Shown here in pieces: positions 60,884-64,000 of a stretch of DNA of 64,000 nucleotides. Origin of the DNA: Solwaraspora sp. WMMD792 (lineage in GTDB: Bacteria > Actinomycetota > Actinomycetes > Mycobacteriales > Micromonosporaceae); assembly GCF_029626105.1 (NCBI RefSeq), contig NZ_JARUBH010000009.1, positions 3,596,001 to 3,660,000 of the forward strand, given 5' to 3'. Below the pieces are notes generated by a model. The model was not told the origin of the DNA and searched no databases. It saw only the letters and a list, made by a program, of their open reading frames with translations. Position 1 is the first letter of the stretch, and each line of letters opens with the position of its first letter. The position numbers and the translations under genes were made by a program.

Positions 60884-62264
60884 GCCGAACGGCGGGACCT
60901 TCGACCTGGTCATCCTCGGCGGCGGTAGTGGAGGCTACGCGGCTGCCCTGCGCGCCGTACAACTCGATCTGTCGGTAGCCCTGATCGAGAAGGACAAGGT
61001 CGGTGGCACCTGCCTGCACCGTGGCTGCATCCCCACCAAGGCGCTGCTGCACGCCGCCGAAGTGGCCGACAACGCGCGCGAGTCCGAGCAGTTCGGTGTC
61101 AAGGCGGACCTGGTCGGCATCGACATGGCCGGGGTGAACAGTTACAAGGACGGCGTGGTCGGCCGGCTGTACAAGGGCCTGCAGGGCATGATCAAGTCTT
61201 CGAAGATCACCTACGTGGCGGGCACCGGCCGGCTGGTCGGCCCGGACACCGTCGAGGTCGACGGGGCCCGGTACACCGGCCGCAACGTGATCCTGGCCAC
61301 CGGGTCCTACTCGCGTAGCCTGCCCGGCATCGAGGTCGACGGCGAGCGGATTCTGACCAGCGAGCACGCGCTGGAGCTGGACCGGGTGCCGTCGTCGGCG
61401 ATCGTGCTCGGCGGCGGGGTGATCGGTGTCGAGTTCGCCAGCGTCTGGCGCTCCTTCGGCGTCGACGTGACCATCGTCGAGGCGCTGCCCCGGCTGGTCG
61501 CCGCCGAGGACGAGGAGTCGTCCAAGGCGCTGGAGCGGGCGTTCCGCAAGCGCGGTATCGGGTTCAAGACCGGCAAGCCGTTCGAGAAGGTCGAACGTAC
61601 CGAGTCCGGCGTCCGGATGACGATCGCCGGCGGCGAGACCCTGGAGGCCGAGCTGCTGCTGGTCGCCGTCGGGCGCGGGCCGGTGACCGCCAACCTCGGG
61701 TACGAAGAGCAGGGTCTGAAGATGGACCGTGGCTTCGTGCTGACCGACGAGCGGCTGCGGACCAACCTGCCGAACGTCTACGCCGTGGGCGACATCGTGC
61801 CCGGCCTGCAGCTGGCCCACCGCGGCTTCCAGCAGGGCATCTTCGTCGCCGAGGAGATCGCCGGCCGCAGCCCAGCGGTGATCGACGAGAGCGGCATCCC
61901 CCGGGTCACCTACTCGGACCCGGAGCTCGCGTCGGTCGGGCTGACCGAGGCGAAGGCCAAGGAGCAGTACGGGGCCGACAAGGTCAAGACCTACAACTAC
62001 AACCTCGGCGGCAACGGCAAGAGCCAGATCCTCAAGACCACCGGCTTCGTCAAGCTCGTCCGGGTCGTCGACGGCCCGGTCGTGGGACTGCACCTGGTCG
62101 GTGCCCGGGTCGGCGAGCTGATCGGCGAGGCGCAGTTGATCTACAACTGGGAGGCCGACCCGGCCGACGTCGCACCACTCGTGCACGCCCACCCGACCCA
62201 GGGCGAGGCGCTGGGCGAGGCCCACCTGGCCCTGGCCGGCAAGCCGCTGCACGCACACGCCTGA
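60876..62264 (+). CDS. lpd: dihydrolipoyl dehydrogenase (E3)
   Basis: The 462-residue FAD disulfide reductase reoxidises the lipoyl groups of 2-oxoacid dehydrogenase and glycine cleavage complexes. It has the FAD fold LVILGGGSGGYAAALRAV, the redox disulfide GGTCLHRGCIPTKALLH, the NAD fold VLGGGVIGVEFASVW, ANLPNVYAVGDIVP and the C-terminal HAHPTQGEALGEAHLA with the catalytic His-Glu pair. The GTG at 60876 has GGGAG nearby. sucB follows 19 bp downstream, so the two E2/E3 components are co-transcribed. Confidence 0.96.
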   Translation: MSEPNGGTFDLVILGGGSGGYAAALRAVQLDLSVALIEKDKVGGTCLHRGCIPTKALLHAAEVADNARESEQFGVKADLVGIDMAGVNSYKDGVVGRLYKGLQGMIKSSKITYVAGTGRLVGPDTVEVDGARYTGRNVILATGSYSRSLPGIEVDGERILTSEHALELDRVPSSAIVLGGGVIGVEFASVWRSFGVDVTIVEALPRLVAAEDEESSKALERAFRKRGIGFKTGKPFEKVERTESGVRMTIAGGETLEAELLLVAVGRGPVTANLGYEEQGLKMDRGFVLTDERLRTNLPNVYAVGDIVPGLQLAHRGFQQGIFVAEEIAGRSPAVIDESGIPRVTYSDPELASVGLTEAKAKEQYGADKVKTYNYNLGGNGKSQILKTTGFVKLVRVVDGPVVGLHLVGARVGELIGEAQLIYNWEADPADVAPLVHAHPTQGEALGEAHLALAGKPLHAHA

Positions 62265-62283
62265 CTAGAGGAGTCTTGTAGAT

Positions 62284-64000
62284 ATGCCGGTATCGGTCAC
62301 CATGCCCCGGCTCGGCGAGAGCGTCACCGAGGGCACCGTCACCCGCTGGTTGAAGCAGGAAGGCGACCGGGTCGAGGTCGACGAACCGCTGCTGGAGGTC
62401 TCCACCGACAAGGTCGACACCGAGATCCCGTCGCCTGCGGCCGGGGTGCTCACCCGGATCGTGGTGAGTGAGGACGAGACCGCCGAGGTGGGCAGCGAAC
62501 TCGCGGTCATCTCCGGCGGGCAGGACGACGGCGGACAGCAGGAGGACGGCGGACAGGACGACGGTGGGCAGACCGCCCCCGCCGAGCCCGCCGCGACCAC
62601 GCCGCAGGAACAGCCCGCCGAGCCGGAGCCGGCCGCAGCGCCGGCCCAGCCAGCGGCCGACAGCGCCCCACCGGCGACCGGTGGCGACGCCACCGCGGTC
62701 CGGATGCCGGCCCTCGGCGAGAGCGTCACCGAGGGCACCGTCACCCGCTGGCTCAAGCAGGTCGGTGATTCCGTCGAGGTCGACGAACCGCTGCTGGAGG
62801 TCTCCACCGACAAGGTCGACACCGAGATCCCGTCGCCGGTCGCGGGGACGCTGCTGGAGATCAAGGTGCCGGAGGACGACACCGCCGACGTCGGTGCCGA
62901 GCTGGCCCTGGTCGGCAGCCCCGGTGGGGCCTCGGCTCCGGCGGCACCGGAGCCGGCCGCCGCACCGCAGGCCGAACCCGCCCAGCCGCAGCCGGCGGCA
63001 CAACCGGAGCCGGCCGCCCCCGCACCGGCCCAGCCGGGCGCCTCGTACGCCAGCCCGGCCCCGGCCACCGAGTCCGCCGCACCGACGCAGGCCGCACCGC
63101 CGGCACCGGCACAGCAGACCGCTCCGGCGGCCCCGCCGGCCAGCGCCAACGGTGACGGCGGTTACGTCACCCCGCTGGTCCGCAAGCTCGCCGCCGAGCA
63201 GGGGGTCGACCTGGCCTCGGTGCGCGGCACCGGGGTCGGCGGGCGGATCCGCAAGCAGGACGTGCTGACCGCGGCCGAGCAGGCGCGGGCCGCCGCCGAG
63301 CGGGCCAAGGCCGAACAGGCCAAGCCGGCGGCACCGGCTGCGGCACCGGCTGCGGCACCGACGGCGGCCAAGGCGCAACCCAGCCCGCTGCGCGGCCGGA
63401 CCGAGAAGATGAGCCGGACCCGGACCGTCATCGCCAAGCGGATGCACGAGTCGCTGCAGAGCTCGGCCCAGCTGACCACGGTCGTCGAGGTCGACGTGAC
63501 CAAGATCGCCCGGTTGCGGGCCCGGGTCAAGGGCGACTTCCAGGCCAAGCACGGCGTCAAACTGTCGTTCCTGCCGTTCTTCGCGCTGGCGGCGGTGGAG
63601 GCACTGCGCACCTACCCGGTGGTCAACGCCTCCATCGACATGCAGGCCGGCACGATCACCTATCCCGACGGGGAGCACCTCGGCGTGGCGGTGGACACCG
63701 AGCGGGGTCTGCTGGTGCCGGTGATCCGCGACGCCGGCGATCTCAACCTCGGTGGACTGGCACGGCGGATCGCCGACGTGGCCGAGCGGACCCGGACCAA
63801 CAAGATCGGCCCCGACGAGCTGTCCGGTGCCACCTTCACGCTGACCAACACCGGCAGCCGGGGGGCGCTGTTCGACACCCCGATCGTGCCGTTGCCGCAG
63901 GCCGCCATCCTCGGCACCGGAGCGGTGGTGAAACGCGCCGCCGTGGTCGACGACCCGGAGCTCGGCGAGATCATCGCACCACGGTCGATGGTCTTCCTGG
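62284..64000 (+). CDS. sucB: dihydrolipoyllysine acyltransferase (E2), 3' truncated by the window edge
   Basis: The frame is open from the ATG at 62284 to the end of the window (572 codons). There are two N-terminal lipoyl domains, each with [10 protein letters not shown] (lipoyl Lys43 and Lys177), long Ala/Pro linkers, and an E3-binding domain (about 294-330: [19 protein letters not shown] with GTGVGGRI). The catalytic acyltransferase core then begins at about 375 ([17 protein letters not shown]). The active-site HxxxD is beyond the window. Actinobacterial E2 with two lipoyl domains serves the pyruvate and 2-oxoglutarate dehydrogenase complexes. A GAGGAG site precedes the start by ten bases. 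Co-transcribed with lpd. Confidence 0.95.
   Translation, partial: MPVSVTMPRLGESVTEGTVTRWLKQEGDRVEVDEPLLEVSTDKVDTEIPSPAAGVLTRIVVSEDETAEVGSELAVISGGQDDGGQQEDGGQDDGGQTAPAEPAATTPQEQPAEPEPAAAPAQPAADSAPPATGGDATAVRMPALGESVTEGTVTRWLKQVGDSVEVDEPLLEVSTDKVDTEIPSPVAGTLLEIKVPEDDTADVGAELALVGSPGGASAPAAPEPAAAPQAEPAQPQPAAQPEPAAPAPAQPGASYASPAPATESAAPTQAAPPAPAQQTAPAAPPASANGDGGYVTPLVRKLAAEQGVDLASVRGTGVGGRIRKQDVLTAAEQARAAAERAKAEQAKPAAPAAAPAAAPTAAKAQPSPLRGRTEKMSRTRTVIAKRMHESLQSSAQLTTVVEVDVTKIARLRARVKGDFQAKHGVKLSFLPFFALAAVEALRTYPVVNASIDMQAGTITYPDGEHLGVAVDTERGLLVPVIRDAGDLNLGGLARRIADVAERTRTNKIGPDELSGATFTLTNTGSRGALFDTPIVPLPQAAILGTGAVVKRAAVVDDPELGEIIAPRSMVFL

Noticed and set aside
1-64000. tRNA, rRNA or biosynthetic gene cluster
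   Set aside because: No cloverleaf-like sequence, rRNA core, PKS/NRPS or other cluster signature was recognised by reading both strands; a covariance-model scan would be needed to exclude small RNAs.

Overview
The window is high-GC DNA with nearly all genes packed end to end, frequent GTG starts and four-base stop/start overlaps. Actinobacterial marker genes are present: the qcrCAB cytochrome bcc complex with ctaE, ctaF and ctaC, a PimB-type mannosyltransferase, a DUF574 methyltransferase, a DnaQ-UvrC fusion, DUF3043 and a two-lipoyl SucB. Together they point to a chromosome of the Micromonosporaceae (Micromonospora or a close relative). The gene content and much of the order match, from general knowledge, the M. 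tuberculosis region Rv2185c-Rv2215 (SRPBCC, fadD15, pimB, UvrC-like, trpD, ctaE-qcrCAB, ctaF-ctaC, adoK, erpA, glycerate kinase, cobT-cobS, gcvT, pepA, sucB). This is therefore an old core-genome block, with lineage-specific insertions between the conserved genes.

Layout. 1-3.6 kb: the tail of a helical-repeat protein, a membrane protein and trehalose-phosphate synthase. 3.6-9 kb (minus strand): a hydrolase-like protein, a flavin monooxygenase, an endonuclease/phosphatase, ROK glucokinase, a DUF5304-type protein and an SRPBCC protein. 9-16 kb (plus): long-chain acyl-CoA synthetase, a NarL-type two-component pair, a DUF574 methyltransferase overlapping a GGDEF-EAL protein. 16-20.5 kb (minus): PimB-like mannosyltransferase, an M48 protease, a four-cysteine small protein, a NYN-domain protein. 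20.6-26.2 kb (plus): DEDD exonuclease/UvrC-like protein, an RSH (ppGpp) enzyme, NUDIX and nucleotidyltransferase genes, a small Lrp-type ligand-binding protein. 26.3-36.4 kb: respiratory genes qcrBAC-ctaE and ctaF-ctaC (minus), interrupted by ctaG, a receiver-like protein, trpD, a membrane glycosyltransferase and a 47-residue LPVTG micro-protein (plus). 36.6-44.9 kb: cysteine desulfurase-TusA, an intact IS30-family element, a methyltransferase, a decayed DUF5753 regulator, adenosine kinase, ErpA, glycerate kinase, NadA. 45-51 kb: MurA, DUF3043 and a 1081-residue Pro-rich/TPR/WG-repeat protein. 51-58.5 kb: aldo-keto reductase, a site-2 protease with a small partner, a CobU-CobT fusion, CobS, a DUF2314 protein, GcvT. 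58.6-64 kb: leucyl aminopeptidase, lipoamide dehydrogenase and the start of SucB, which runs off the window.

Themes. The respiratory supercomplex is encoded in two blocks, without ctaD. Sulfur handling and Fe-S supply (cysteine desulfurase, TusA, ErpA) sit close to an Fe-S enzyme (NadA). Cobalamin lower-ligand assembly is represented by CobU-CobT and CobS. At least nine genes show a TANNNT hexamer 6-7 bases before the start codon, with no ribosome binding site, which indicates leaderless transcripts. Three convergent gene pairs are separated by long perfect or near-perfect palindromes that should act as two-way terminators.

The most unusual items are the free-standing LPVTG membrane micro-protein behind a membrane glycosyltransferase, the CobU-CobT fusion whose CobT half has lost several family motifs, a hydrolase-like protein without its nucleophile serine, a receiver-like protein lacking switch residues, a micro-ORF coupled to the WG-repeat gene, and a large palindromic element beside a regulator remnant. 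No prophage, CRISPR array, tRNA or rRNA gene was seen.
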